From: Cephalotus follicularis
Lineage: Eukaryota; Streptophyta; Magnoliopsida; Oxalidales; Cephalotaceae
Assembly: GCA_001972305.1 (NCBI GenBank)
Contig: BDDD01001826.1
Span: 13,389 to 77,388 of the forward strand
Direction of reading: 5' to 3'
DNA: 64,000 bases
A program made the position numbers and the translations under genes. A model generated the notes under the pieces. The model was not told the origin of the DNA. It worked only from the letters and a program-made list of their open reading frames with translations, and searched no databases. Below are positions 32,042-44,111 of the stretch, piece by piece. Within the stretch, counting starts at the first letter, position 1. Every line of letters begins with the position of its first letter.

Positions 32042-32990
32042 ATGTCAATTGGCTCAACACTTTCACGCATATTGGAATCTAATAAGCTTACAGGTTCGAA
32101 CTTTATTGATTTACTGTGCAATCTGCGCTTAGGACTCACGAGCATGAAGCTTGCTCATGTCATGACTGAGAGCCCCTCTATATTTGGAGCCACCTCTACA
32201 GAAGACCAAAAGGCCAAATGGGCCAAATGGATAGACGAGGATGAGCAAGCTCATTGCCTAGTGATTCCTGGTATGGTCCCAGAATTGCAAAGACAACACT
32301 AGAAACTTGAAACCCTTAGAGCTATACTTCTCCAACTTTAGGAATTGTATGGATCCCAGTCGAGGACCGAGAGGTTTAACTTGTCCCGTTAGCTCTTTTC
32401 TTTGAAGATGATCGAGGGAGCTTCAGTCGACGCACACGGACTGAAGATGATAGATCTCATTGAGCAGCTGCATCAGTTAGATCTCACCATGGACAATGAT
32501 TTTAAATTGGCCTAGTACTTTTCTCTCTTCCACGGTCATACTCCCAATTCATCACAAACATCCATATGAACAAGCTGAACACGGATCTACCTAGACTAGT
32601 GGAAATGCTTCGTACGGCCAAAGCAGACGTGGACCATGGGAAGTCCAAGTCCAATGTGATGCTTCTACCTTCTACTTCTTCCCGGACAACTCCTAATAAG
32701 AGAAGATCGAGAGGATCTACGTCGAAGGTCAAGGTGCCCATGATTCCTAAAAGGAAGAAGAAGAAGAAGAAAGGAAGACAATCTACTGGGTCGGTGGGGC
32801 CAGTGGTTGGGGAAGCCATCCTAGACACAATCCGAAAGCTTCGGGCTAAAGACTGTTGCTTCCATTGTGAGAAGCAAGGTCATCGGAGATCTCAGTGCTG
32901 AGAGTTCCAACAGTCCAAATCAGAAGGTGCCTCGGGGTCATGTACTTTTATGATTGAGCTTTTTCTAGTTGAAAATGTTAGTTCAACTTG
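32042..32990 (+). pseudogene. Gag remnant of copia E
   Basis: It starts MSIGSTLSRILESNKLTGSN and shows the copia gag region with DEDEQAHCL, a basic linker near 32690-32800 and a zinc knuckle CCFHCEKQGHRRSQC near 32860-32900. Fossil with a few breaks. Confidence 0.82.
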
Positions 32991-33009
32991 GGTTTTGGAT
33001 TCAGGTTAT

Positions 33010-34385
33010 GGAACTAATATTTGTAACTCTTTGTAATCCCAAAGAGGAGCTCGAAAGCTTGAAGCTAAGAAAGCACTAGACTTACATCTTGGTGATGGGT
33101 CAAGGATTCACACTACTTATATAGGCGTTTTTGAGTTGATTTTGTGTAATGGGAATGTATTAAAACTTGATCCTTGTTATTATGTCGGGAACCTTGTAAG
33201 GAACATTATATCTATTTATTATTTGTATAAGATGGGCATAGAGCTCACTTTTACTGCATTTACTTGTAGTCTTATGCATAACAAAGTTCTTATATGTGAG
33301 GGACACATAGACAATGGGATTTATGTCTTAAATACAAATCAACAAATGGCTCTAACAATTCAAACTGGAACTAGCACTAAAAGACAAAGAGAGATAAGCG
33401 ATATAAATCCTTCATATGTATGGCATTGTAGATTAGGTCATCCTAGCGATGCTAGATTAACACGTTTGGTTAAGGATGGTCTTCTCGGCATCCAGGACGT
33501 GGAGTCCTATCCTATGTGTGAGCCATGTCTTATTGGTAAGATGACCAAATCTCCCTTCTCTGGGGTAGGCGAAATGGTAGTGGACATACTAAGACTTGTC
33601 CACACCGACGTCTGTGGACCTATGTTGATAAATGCTATTGGAGGTTTTGCCTACTTCATTATCTTCACCGATGACTTGTCATGGTATGGGTATGTGTTTC
33701 TAATGAAACATAAGTCTGAGGCCTTTGATAGGTTCAAAGAATTCAGACTAGAAGTAGAAAAGCAAATGGGTAAACCTATTAAGATCCTCTGGTCGGATCG
33801 AGGTGGCGAATACCTCTCTGCTTAATTCCTGGGTTATCTTAGGGATAACAGAATTCGCTCTCAATGGCACCTCCTGGAACACCATAGCATAATGGTGTGT
33901 CCGAGCGGAGGAATAGGACCTTGATGAATATGGTCTGGTCCATGATGTCTTTTTCAGATCGCCTATATCATTATGGGGTTATGCACTGCAAGTGGCAGCA
34001 CATATCCTAAACCGGATTCGTTCTAAATTCTTCCCCTCCACTCCTTATGATGTATTTAAAGGGAGGAAACCACGCCTAAACCATCTTAGGGTTTGGGGCT
34101 GTCCTGCTTATGTTAAGAGGCATGAGCGAATCATTGCTGGTTTGTGGGGTATCCTAAGAGGAGCGTGGGATACTACTTTTACCATTCCAACAAACCAAAG
34201 GTTTTTGTTTTGGAAACTGCTAAATTCCTAGAGAGGGATTACCTGCTTGCAGGGAGAAGTGGGAGCAAGGTGGAACTGAGAGAGTTATCACATGGTGAAA
34301 GCTCACAGGATGAAGAGGAAATAAAGGTTAAACCCTCTAGAGACATAATTGGGGATGGACGCCAACCTCAGAAAGGATCTCTCCT
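33010..34385 (+). pseudogene. Integrase remnant of copia E
   Basis: The zinc region WHCRLGHPSDARL then CEPCLIGKMTKSPFSG is at about 33420-33560. The catalytic core follows (HTDVCGPM, FTDDLSWYGYVFLMK, ILWSDRGGEYLSA), then HILNRIRSKFFPSTPYDVFK and a conserved LRVWGCPAYVKR block. Integrase before RT shows the copia order. Fossil with a few breaks. Confidence 0.85.
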
Positions 34386-35984
34386 TTGGTAAGGAGATCA
34401 GGCCGAGTTTCAACAATTCCTGAGATATATGGTTTTCTCATTGAGGGCACTTATGAACTCAACGAAATCGATTATGACAAGCCTATCAGCTACGAGGAAG
34501 AAATGAAGAGCACTGAATCCGGGGCATGGCTTGAAGCCATGAAATCCGATATGGACTCCATGTACGCGAACCAAGGATGGAACTTGGTAGATGCACCTAA
34601 GGGTGTTACTCCTATTGGTTGCAAATGGATCTTCAAGGGGAAGATTGGTGTTGATGGTAAGATAGAGACTTATAAAGCACGATTGGTTACGAAAGGGTAT
34701 AGGCAAAGACACAGAGTCAACTATACCGTAACTTTCTCACCAGTCCCTATGGTTAAGTCCATCCGGATACTGCTTGCTATTTTCGCTCATTATGATTATG
34801 AGATATGGCAAACGGATGTCAAGACAGGTTTCTTGAATGGCTATCTTGAAGTGGACATTTATATGTCACAACCTGAGGGGTTTACATCCAAGGAGCATCC
34901 ACAGAGAGTGTGCAAGCTCCAAAGGCCTATTTATGGCCTTAAGCAAACATCCCGTAGCAGGAGTATCCATTTTGACGAGATCGTTAAGACTTTTGGTTTC
35001 ATCAAAAACGTAGATGAGCCTTGTATATACAGGAAAAGCCCAAACATCACTTTCTTAGTACTATACGTGGATGACATACTAATCATAGGGAATGATGTGG
35101 GTATGTTACAGTCCATTAAAGTATGGTTATCTAAGAACTTCTCCATGAAGGATTTGGGAGAGGCTTTCTATATATTTGCTATAAAGATCTGTAGAGACAG
35201 ATCTAATACGTTTCTAGGGCTCTCCCAAAGCTAGTACATCAGCAAGGTGCTGAAACGGTATGGCCTTGAGTATTCCAAGCGTGGCCTACTACCAATTGGT
35301 TAGGGAATTCACCTGTCCAAGAGGATGTCTCCACAGACAGATGAGGAGAGGGCATGCATGAGTAGGCAACCATATGCTTAGGCTGTTGTCTCCATCATGT
35401 ATGTCATGCTTTGTACTAGGCCTGATGTCACTTATGCCTTTGGTATGGCTAGTCGATTTCAGTCCAACCCTTGTGAGAAACACTGGGAAATAGTCAAAGG
35501 GGTTCTCAAATACCTAAGAAGGACTGAGGATACTTTTTGGACTTATGGAGGAGATAGTGAATTGAAATTAGATGGTTATACTGACTCTAGTTTCAATAGT
35601 GAACCAGATTATCACAAGTCCATTTCAGGATTCATTTTCGTCCTGAACGGCGGTGCTACGAGCTGGAGGAGTTCGAAGCAAGAAACTACTGTGGACTCCA
35701 CAACGGAAGCGGAGTATGTTGCAGCCTCTGATGTCGCTAAGGAAGCTGTTTGGATGCGAAAGTTCATTACTGAACTTGATGTTGTTCCAACCATTGCCCA
35801 TCCAGTTGCGGTATACTGTGACAACAATGGGGCTGTTGCGCAAGCCAAAGAGCCATTTCATCATCTCTCCAAACACATATTGCGACGGTATCATCTGATC
35901 AGAGAGATCATTGATAGAGGAGACATCACTTTAGAGAGAGTTGCCACGGAGGCAAACTTAGCAGACCCACTTACAAGGATTTAA
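34386..35984 (+). pseudogene. Reverse transcriptase and RNase H of copia E
   Basis: RT blocks include GCKWIFKGKIG, YKARLVTKGYRQ, WQTDVKTGFLNGYL and the catalytic LYVDDILIIGND at about 35055-35100. RNase H includes SISGFIFVLNGGATSW, STTEAEYVAASDVAKEAVWM and YCDNNGAVAQAKEP and ends near ANLADPLT at 35984. Near-complete but in at least two frames; treated as a fossil. Confidence 0.87.
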
Positions 35985-36741
35985 GCAGCACTGTACTTGA
36001 GAGACCCAGAAGTGCAATGGGCTTCGGCTATAGGTCGTTGTGGCTTGAAGGGCCAAGTTTGAGATTGTTAAATTAGGGGTGTCCCTACATGCCACGTGGT
36101 GTGGTGCTTGTATTAATACACTTTTGATATATCCAGTTCTGTATTCCATTTATTTTCTATGTGCAACTTTATCTATATCGGCATAACTCTATGGCTCATC
36201 CCAACCTTCCAAAAGGAACAGAGTAATTAATTTTAATTAACCGTATGCCATATATAGCCCTTTCACATCAAATGGTTGGATCTCTTTCCAGGGAGGCCAT
36301 GAGAATGAAATCCTTATTCCCTGTGACTAAACTGTTCCAAGTCATAGGTTCACTTTCATTGGGCCATTGTTGAACAAGGGTAAAGACTTGCCGCATTATG
36401 CTTGCTCCCAAGGAGGGAGGATGGATCTTCTCATGGACCATTCAGTATTATCCTAAAGCTAATGTGGGGTGCGTGCGCGGATGCATGATGCTAAACTGAC
36501 CCACCAATAGGATCCCTATTTGGATAGTCAATACCCATGTCAATAGGGATTCTTATGGTCTCGATAGTGTAGAGTCTATGGTGACTAGTAGGACTACGCC
36601 TACGTTGTCTCCTTTGAACTGAGCGGCTAGCATGCATTGTGTGGTGCTGCTTGTGTAATGACCCAAGTTTCCATGTAAGATATTAATTATGGAAAATGAT
36701 TGCTATTGTGTAAATTGCAAATAGTTCAAGGGACCCGTAGT

Positions 36742-36850
36742 ATGACCCTACGCTCGGGGGGTTCGGGGGTTCCGCTCCCCGGTGAGCGGACTGGGGGTCC
36801 CGCTGCCAGGTCAACGGGCAGGGGCTCGGTGGCAGCGCCCCCGGAAGAAA
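36742..36850 (+). other. GC-rich stretch with G-runs in LTR H
   Basis: Runs such as GGGGGGTTCGGGGGTTCC are followed by CCCCGGTGAGCGG and GGGGGTCCC. Several runs of four or more G could form a quadruplex. I lacks it, so it was gained by H or lost by I. Confidence 0.6.
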
Positions 36851-36887
36851 ATGGAATTTGGCTAAGTGATGAGAAGGAAAACTGTCT

Positions 36888-37222
36888 TAAGCGCCGACAG
36901 TTCCACTTCAAGCGTTGATGCTTGGGTAGTAACGGTCGACGCTTAGACCCCTTCTATCTACGCTTTAAACTAGTACAAGGGTAAATTGGACAAAGCCCTC
37001 ACACCGTCGACGCTTAGGGATAAAGAGTCGACGCTTTGGTCAACGGTTGACGCTCTAAATGTAAACGTCGACACTTTGAAGTCAAGTGTGTCAGTTGACC
37101 TGGATGAAGAGTTAAAGTGGTGACGCTTTGTTAGAAAGCGTCAGCGCTTTCATCGGGATATAAGTGAAAAACTCAGGTCAAGCCCGTGACCGCTGACGCT
37201 TAGAAAGAAAACGTCGACGCTT
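36888..37222 (+). repeat. Palindrome block of LTR H (GCGTCGACGC class)
   Basis: About ten sites, for example ACGGTCGACGCTTAG (36931), CCGTCGACGCTTAGG (37006), GAGTCGACGCTTTGG and AACGTCGACGCTTTGAG (37211), all upstream of the TATA box at 37444. The right half CGACGCTT is better kept than the left. Confidence 0.78.
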
Positions 37223-37443
37223 TGAGCTACAGACAAAACACAAAATCTGACTTTTTGGCATTTTATGAGTGAAAATCTTTAATTTTGGACACGTGGCAGG
37301 CCAGAGGAGGATGATATGAGATGTTATCAGGTGATCTAACCGGTGTAAACACTTGGACTGGTTGAAATTAAACACATGGGTTGCTATGAGAGGAAACTGA
37401 GTTGTGTGAGAGGGGGGAAGACTTGCCTCCCAAGTAATCCTTC

Positions 37444-37450
37444 TATTTAA
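37444..37450 (+). promoter_or_regulatory. TATA box of LTR H
   Basis: TATTTAA in TTCTATTTAATGGCTC. I has TATTTATA at the same place. Confidence 0.5.
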
Positions 37451-40400
37451 TGGCTCAGAGGGTTGAACTCAGTCATTTTGGCTGAGAACGAAAGTGTTCC
37501 TACTGAGAGTGAAGTGGTGAATTCGTGGAGAGCAAAAGAGAAAAAAAATTCTAAAGCAAAGTAAGGAAATTCTATACCCATTCTCTACAAACTATCCCCT
37601 GTTTTGATTCAAAATTATACAGCAGATTAATCTATTGATATCTTGTTCAATTCTTGATTGATTTTTGAATGGTTGGATGTTCTGGCAACGTTAGGATGTC
37701 CTCTTTAAATGTTATGCTTTGCATGTTTCAAGATTCTATCTATTTCTTGACGAAACTCCATGTTTAAAATTTTTGTTTGGGTACTGTTTTATTCCTGGAT
37801 TATGCAGCAACTTCTTTAAATCATATCTTGCTCGTTTCTTGATTAAAAATTAAATGGTTGTATGTTTTGAAGACATTAAGATGTCCTTTTTAACTTTTAT
37901 GTTTTATGTACGTCGAAATTCTGTCGAATTCTTGATGAGAATTGATGTTTCACTTTACTGGTCATGCCCTGTTTTCATATGGAACCAGCCACTTTCAAAA
38001 ATTCATAACGGATTCAATTCTGAACCAATTGTCATGATCTTGAGCTTTCTGAATTCTTAAAGAGGTCTAGTTTAATGTTTATGTTTTAAGTTTTCTCTAA
38101 AAATGCTTGTTTCTATATGAATTATCAGATTTAGTAAAGCTATACAAAACTGTTTTTATGAACTCATTTGAGTCAATTACTCAAATGAAGAGAAAGGTTT
38201 ATGAATTGTGAAAGAGATGTTATGAAATGATTTTTATGATTGCACAATGCCCCGGTGAAGCGGTGTAAAGGGTTCATTAAAGTTTTTATGAATTTCATGT
38301 TTACGAAATGATCTAGTTATGATATTAACTAGAAAAGTAATATGTTTTATTAAATGCTCTAGTTATATGTATTGACTAGAAAAATGTTATGATGAAATGT
38401 GTTTACTATAAAAACACCTTACTGAGCCATTTTGAGCTCATTCCTTTCAATGTTGGTTTCAAATAAAATGTTTTCAGGAAATGAATGAATGGAGATTACG
38501 AGCTTAGAGGAAGCTCTTAAGAAGGAGTTTTTGTGAAAGAAAGGCTATGCGATGATATTTGCATTAATGTTTTGATATGTAATAAGAACAAAGTTTTCTG
38601 CTGTATTATATGTTTATGTAGAAGAATGATCATGTGTAATGTAGACCAACGATATGGTTATGACATCTTTATATAAGATGATTACGTATAAAGTTTGAAT
38701 TTAAGATTATGTATGATGTTGCAAGACATGAGTTTATGATGTAGTGTACTTTTAGAGAATAGTACCAAAGGATGTATCGTTTCACACCCAACGTAACGCA
38801 ACCGATCTTCGGAGTTCACTTTGAGCTATTAGCGAGCTCGGGTCGGGTTCGTTACAGCTTGACTCTCATTTTCACCTTCCCCAGCACTAGGCACGTGCTG
38901 GAAAAAGGGGTGTCTTTGGTTCTTGTGGAAGCTGCATTGAGATGTATGAGAGAGTGTGCAACAAGGAATCGTCACACCCGGGATGGGGGTGACAAGCTGT
39001 ATTTGTCTATGTACGTTGTAGACTTAAAATCCTGTACATGTTATAGATGGACCGGAGACAGGGTAGTTTCCATGGGAGGTCTGTCATAGTCTCAGTGCGA
39101 TCATAGATATTTAGTATCATGACTAAATCTAGGTGTGACATTCATCCAAACCCTAGATCGTTGATCGGAGCTAAATATGATGAGGGAAACACTACACTTA
39201 TGCAAATGACTGGATAAAGCGACTGACTATTCGGTTATGGTAATACACTGATCCAGGGGGTGACTGGAGATCACAGCGGGGCTATTTTAATAGTCGGTGA
39301 CTATTAGAATAGTCATACCAGATAAACGAGATGATCTGGGAATTTATCAACATATTGGAGATCGATAGGCTTTCGGGTCCTGCCTGACTTTGAACTGGTT
39401 GACCTATAAAGAAACATGTCATTTAGTAAAAAGTTGACATTAAGGAGATGTTACTTTGCTAGTGAGTTTTTTATTTGTTGGATTCGCGTCCATCCAGTAC
39501 CACGATAAAATATTCCGAGCGAAGAGTCGATATGAATTTACATTAAGTGCTTTGAGAACTTATTATAAAGAGAGAGCATTGGGCTAACTTTTGGCTTGGG
39601 ATTAATTCCCATGTCATGGCCAAATTTGGGCCATAGGGAATGGACCACCTTGGCTTGTTTTTGGGCTCAACATTGTATAAAAGGAGGCCCAAAATCATGC
39701 CCAAAATTAATTACACCCATGTTGACTTTGTCGACTTATTTTTCATTCATGCATCACACGGCAACAAGAGTTGGTGGGAAAGTGTTTGTTGGCCATGTGA
39801 TGGAATTGTGAGATATTTTAGTGGTAAAATGGGATGACTCATTGTTGCATTAATAACTAGAAGACAAAAGAGATTAATTGCATAAAAGACAAATGCATTA
39901 AGTAAGATATTTTTATAACTAACTAATCAAGCTTTGTCTTTAATATATAATGTGCATGCATGGAAATTGAGGAGTCTCTCTTGCAATCTCTCACTCTCAC
40001 ATATTGCTCTCTCTCTCGCATTTTCTCTCTTTTGGCCATGGTTTTCATTTCCCAAAGTGAGCCCACACCATTTGTCTCCAAATAAAGTGAGTTTTATATC
40101 AACTAAACCTTTCACACTTCCTTAGTCATTTTATGTGGAGATTTTTGTGTATTACAATTGATCTTTACCTAGATTGATTTAGTCTATGTTAAACACAAAA
40201 CCTCTCCATCTTCTCCTCCTTGTCGTGGTAAATGGAAGGCCTTGGAGCTATTGGTTTTGGATTAAAGAGCAGAGGGAGCTTGACTTGAAGGAAGGAGTTC
40301 TTCACTTTGGTAATATTTTGTTCTCCTTCTTTTATCTTCATGATGCTTGGTGATGGCTTTGGATTTGATTGTATGTTTAATTAGTGATCTTGGACATTAT

Positions 40401-40546
40401 TTGGGACTCTTTGATAATAGGTTTTAGGGTATTCCCATTTCTTGGGAATTAACTATTCGGCTAGAATTAAAGTTAATCACCCTAATGCCGAAAATTCAAA
40501 TTGAGTGCTTCTGCTGCCCTATGAGCCATAGGTACAAAAAAGTTAA

Positions 40547-41253
40547 GCCATCCAAAATGATTGGAAGATTAAAATTAATCTAAAACGGCTTTGGTAATTT
40601 CATTGAAATTTGATGAGACCAAATCCCTCCAATTTGCAAATAATAATTCCATAAGCGGTGAGTCATATGGCTGCCCCGTCGTTGGCCTTGCACATTCATT
40701 GTGGAATGGTGTGGACATATTAGGGATGGCACTGTAAAATTAGAGGTCCCCCGTATGACCTTTTCTATTTAATTTCAATATGAGGTACACTGGAAGGAAA
40801 TGACTCTGTTTTGGCATCTGGACATCGATACGTGTGGGTGTTTCAAAGCAAGTTAATTTCTCTGAGGATTATGGGTTTGACTTACACTAGGATCATATGG
40901 TTTGCACAGTGGAAGTTGGCACCATATGGGCCGGGAGGCCAAATCTTGTATCGGATCATACATGTAGGGCGAGAGGTCCTAATGTAAATTTGTATAGATA
41001 CCTACCTATTCAGGTATTATGGTTTGCACGGCGAAAGTCGGGACTATAGTATGCTGGATAGATTTCGATCCCCACTAGGAAGCGATAGGCTTCCCGAAAT
41101 CCACATGGTGGTGTGGGATACGATTAGAATAATATGAGGATCCATAATTACAAAAGACCAAGGATTATGGTAATAATATAAATGGAATGATTTGCTACTT
41201 GTACTCTCTTTTGTTTCCTCTTTTACGGGTTGCTAGTTATTACCATATGTTGC
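40547..41253 (+). other. Leader of copia G (second part)
   Basis: GCCATCCAAAATGATTGGAAG continues the leader cut at 19167 and matches E at about 22128 onward. No gene is visible; it leads into the gag of G. Confidence 0.82.
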
Positions 41254-41699
41254 AAAAGGTCAGTTGGCACAACACTTTCACGAGTTTTTGAAACCAATAA
41301 GCTTACGGGTCCAAATTTCTTGGAGTGGCAGCACAACCTGCACTTAGTACTCATGAGCATGACGCTTTCTCATGTCATGACTGAGAGCGCCCCCAAATTG
41401 GGAGCCAACCCATCGAAAGAGCAAAAGGCCAAGCGGGCCAAATGGTTAGATGAAGAGGAGCAAGCTCGTTGCCAAGCGATTTCGGGAATGGTCCCATAAT
41501 TGCAAAGACAGCACGAGAAACCTTAAACCCTATGATCCATACTTCTCCCTCTTTAGGAGTTATATGGATCCCGATCGAGAACCGAGCGGTTTAATGTACT
41601 GACCCGAATTTCCATTAAAGATATTAATTATGGAAAGATGATTGCTATTGTGTAATTGACAAATATTTCAAGGGACCCGTAGTATGACCCTCACACTGG

Positions 41700-41845
41700 C
41701 GATGCTTACGAGAAAGCGTCAGTGCTTTGGAGGCAACCGGCGACGCTATAATTGTAAACGTTGACACATTGAAGTCAAGTGTGTTAGTTGACTTGCACGA
41801 GACCTGTAAGCGGCGACGCTTGGAGAAAAGCGCTGATGCTTTGTT
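41700..41845 (+). repeat. Degenerate palindrome block of LTR I (GCGTCGACGC class)
   Basis: Sites such as AAGCGTCAGTGCTTTGG, AACGTTGACACATTG and AGCGGCGACGCTTGG are more decayed than those of H. The block lies about 250 to 390 bases upstream of the TATA box. Confidence 0.6.
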
Positions 41846-42018
41846 CGGCAGACTAGTTGCCCAAATCTGGCTTTTGTCCTTTTGTGGGTTAATTTTTATT
41901 AATTATGGACACGTGGCAGGCCAGGGGAGAAGAATTTGAGACACTATCAGATGTTATAATAAGTGTCTCCACTAGATTGGATTGAATTTAGGCACATGGG
42001 CTATTTTGGAGAGATGAC

Positions 42019-42022
<4 letters not shown>

Positions 42023-42056
<34 letters not shown>
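42023..42056 (+). repeat. GA microsatellite in LTR I
   Basis: A GA run of about 34 bases, ending about 30 bases upstream of the TATA box at 42087. Confidence 0.9.
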
Positions 42057-42058
<2 letters not shown>

Positions 42059-44111
42059 CTTACTCTCCAAGCCAACCAGTTCGGCCTATTTATAAGTGTA
42101 GTTCACCTAAGAAGAGTGTAGTGGTTGCTGAGATTGAATAGGAGAATCCATCTAGAGAAGAAATAAGGGAATTCTAAAGCAAAGTAAGGAAATTCTATAC
42201 CCATTTTCTCCAAAGTAATCCCCTGTTTTACTTCCAGTTTTACAGCAGATTGTTTTATTGATATCTTGCTCAATTCTTGATGAATTTTTGAATGGTTTAA
42301 TGTTTTGGAAACTTCAAGATGTCTTCTTGAACTGTTATGTTTTATGATTCTAGAAATTATATCATATTGTTGATGAGAATCCATGTTCCATTTTACTACT
42401 CATGCCCTATTTTCAAAGGGAACCAGCCACTTTAAAAATTCATAGTAGATTCAATTCTTAACCAAATGTTATAAACTTAAGCTTTCTGTAATTTTTGAGA
42501 TGTATACTTCAATTTCAATGTTTTAAGTTTTCTCAGAAAATGATTACTTCTGTATGAAATGTTAATTTTAGAAATGCTATGCAAAACTATTTATGAATGC
42601 TTTGAGTTATGTACTCAAAATGATGAGAAATGTTTATGAATTGCGAAAGAATGATGTTTAAGAATGCTTTGAGCTGATCACTTAAAGTATCAAGGAAATG
42701 TTTTATGAAATGATGAATGAACCACCCCTGGATTGCGATCCAAGGGAAATGGAGCGAGATGCTCAATATTAATGGAGCGAGATGCTCACGGACATGCATG
42801 TGATGTAAGGATAGTAATCGGGTGGTGCACAATGCCCCGGTGAAGCGGTGAAAAGGGTTCATCAAGGTTTTTATGACTTTCATGTTTACGAAATGACCTA
42901 GTTATGAGTTTAACTAGAAAAGTGATATGTTTTTATGAAATTCTTTAGTCATATATGTTGACTAGAAAAAGGTTACGAAAAAATGTGTTTACAGTAAAAA
43001 TATCTTACTGAGCTATTTTGAGCTCATTCTTTTCGATGTTGGTTTTCAAATAAAATGTTTTCAGGAAAGAATTAAGAAGAGAATTCGAGCTTTAGAGGGA
43101 GCTCTTAAGAAGGAGTTTTTGTGAAAGAAATGCTATGCAATAGTGTTTGCATAAATGTTTTGATATGTAATAAGAACGATGTTTTTCCGCTGTATTATAT
43201 GTTTATGTAAAAGGATGATCCTGTGCAAATGTATAAGAATGATATGGTTGTGATACCTTTAGATAAGATGAAAATGTATAAAGTTTGAATTTAAGATTTT
43301 GTATTATGTTGCAAGACATGAGTTTATGATGTAATGTACGTTTAGAGAAGAGCATCAAAGGAGGTAACGGTCCACCCCCACGTAACGTAACCGATCCTCG
43401 AAGTTCGCTTAGAGCTATTAGCGGACTCGGGTCGGGGGCGTTACATTTAACTTATCCTGTTAGCACTTCTGTACGAAGTTGGCCGAGGAATCTTCAGTTC
43501 ACGGTCATGGATTGAAGATGATTGATCTTATTGAGCAGTGGGCTCAGTTAGATCTCACCATGGAGAATGATTTCTACATTGACCTGGTGCATTCATCTCT
43601 CCCTCAATCATTCTCCCAGTTCATCACAAATTTCCACATGAACAAGGTGGATACTAATCTATCTGAACTTCTGGAAATGCTTCGTACCGCCGAAGCCGAC
43701 ATGGACCATGGGAGGTCCAAGTCGAATATGATGCTTCTTCCTTCTACTTCTTCCCGGACAGCTCCAAGAGGGGGCGGATCGAGAGGATCCAATTCCAAGG
43801 GCAAGGCGCCCATGAAACCCAAAGTGAAGACAAAGAAAGGGAATAGACCAGTTGCGTCGGCGGGGCCAGTGGTTGGGGGAGCCATCCTTGATACAATCCG
43901 ACAACTTCAGGATGATGATTGTTGCTTTTATTGTGGAAAGCACGGTCATTGGAGATCACAGTACAATGAGTTCCAAAAGTCCAAATTAGGAGGTGCGTCA
44001 GGGTCAGGTACTTTCATGATTGAGCTTTATCTAGCTACTAATGTTAGTTCAACTTGGATTTTGGATTCAGGTTATGGAACTAATATTTGTAACTCTTTGT
44101 AGGGGCTAAGA

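Larger units (their letters stand above)
36654..38856 (+). repeat. Solo LTR H in the 3' LTR of E
   Basis: 2203 bp, TGTAATGACCC to GTTCGTTACA, flanked by GCTTG (36649-36653 and 38857-38861). The family is shared with solo LTR I. Palindromes of the GCGTCGACGC class are at 36888-37222, a TATA box TATTTAA is at 37444, a donor AAA/GTAAGG at 37560/37561 and an acceptor TTTTCAG ends at 38477. A GC-rich stretch at 36742-36850 is absent from I. Confidence 0.93.
19168..40541 (+). mobile_element. Element E: Ty1/copia element nested in the leader of G
   Basis: The element is flanked by GTTAA (19163-19167 and 40542-40546). Parts: 5' LTR 19168-21454, primer site 21457-21468, leader to 22483 and 31677-32041, gag, integrase, RT and RNase H to 35984, 3' LTR 36066-40541. 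The order gag, integrase, RT is diagnostic of copia. F is inserted in the leader, and H in the 3' LTR. LTR divergence by eye is about ten percent, so it is old; coding parts are broken several times. Lineage is perhaps Tork/Angela, unsure. Confidence 0.9.
36066..40541 (+). repeat. 3' LTR of copia E, split by solo LTR H
   Basis: It starts TGTTAAATTAGGGGTGTCC and consists of 36066-36653 and 38862-40541 (about 2.27 kb net). The 5' copy is 19168-21454. Confidence 0.88.
41595..43445 (+). repeat. Solo LTR I in the gag of G
   Basis: 1851 bp, TGTACTGACCCG to GGGGGCGTTACA, flanked by TTTAA (41590-41594 and 43446-43450). Same family as H. GA run 42023-42056, TATA box TATTTATA 42087-42094, donor AAA/GTAAGG 42183/42184, acceptor TTTTCAG ending 43064. 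Palindromes at 41700-41845. Confidence 0.93.
41254..44101 (+). pseudogene. Gag remnant of copia G, split by solo LTR I
   Basis: The N-terminal part has VGTTLSRVFETNKLTGPNF and DEEEQARCQAISGMVP (41259-41499). After LTR I comes the C-terminal part with FHMNKVDTNLSELLEMLRTA, a basic linker and a zinc knuckle CCFYCGKHGHWRSQ near 43920-43965. Fossil. Confidence 0.82.

Noticed and set aside
36700-36918. GC-rich 72-residue frame that looks like a small host exon
   Set aside because: It lies inside solo LTR H, is proline and glycine rich from G-runs, and the sister LTR I lacks it.
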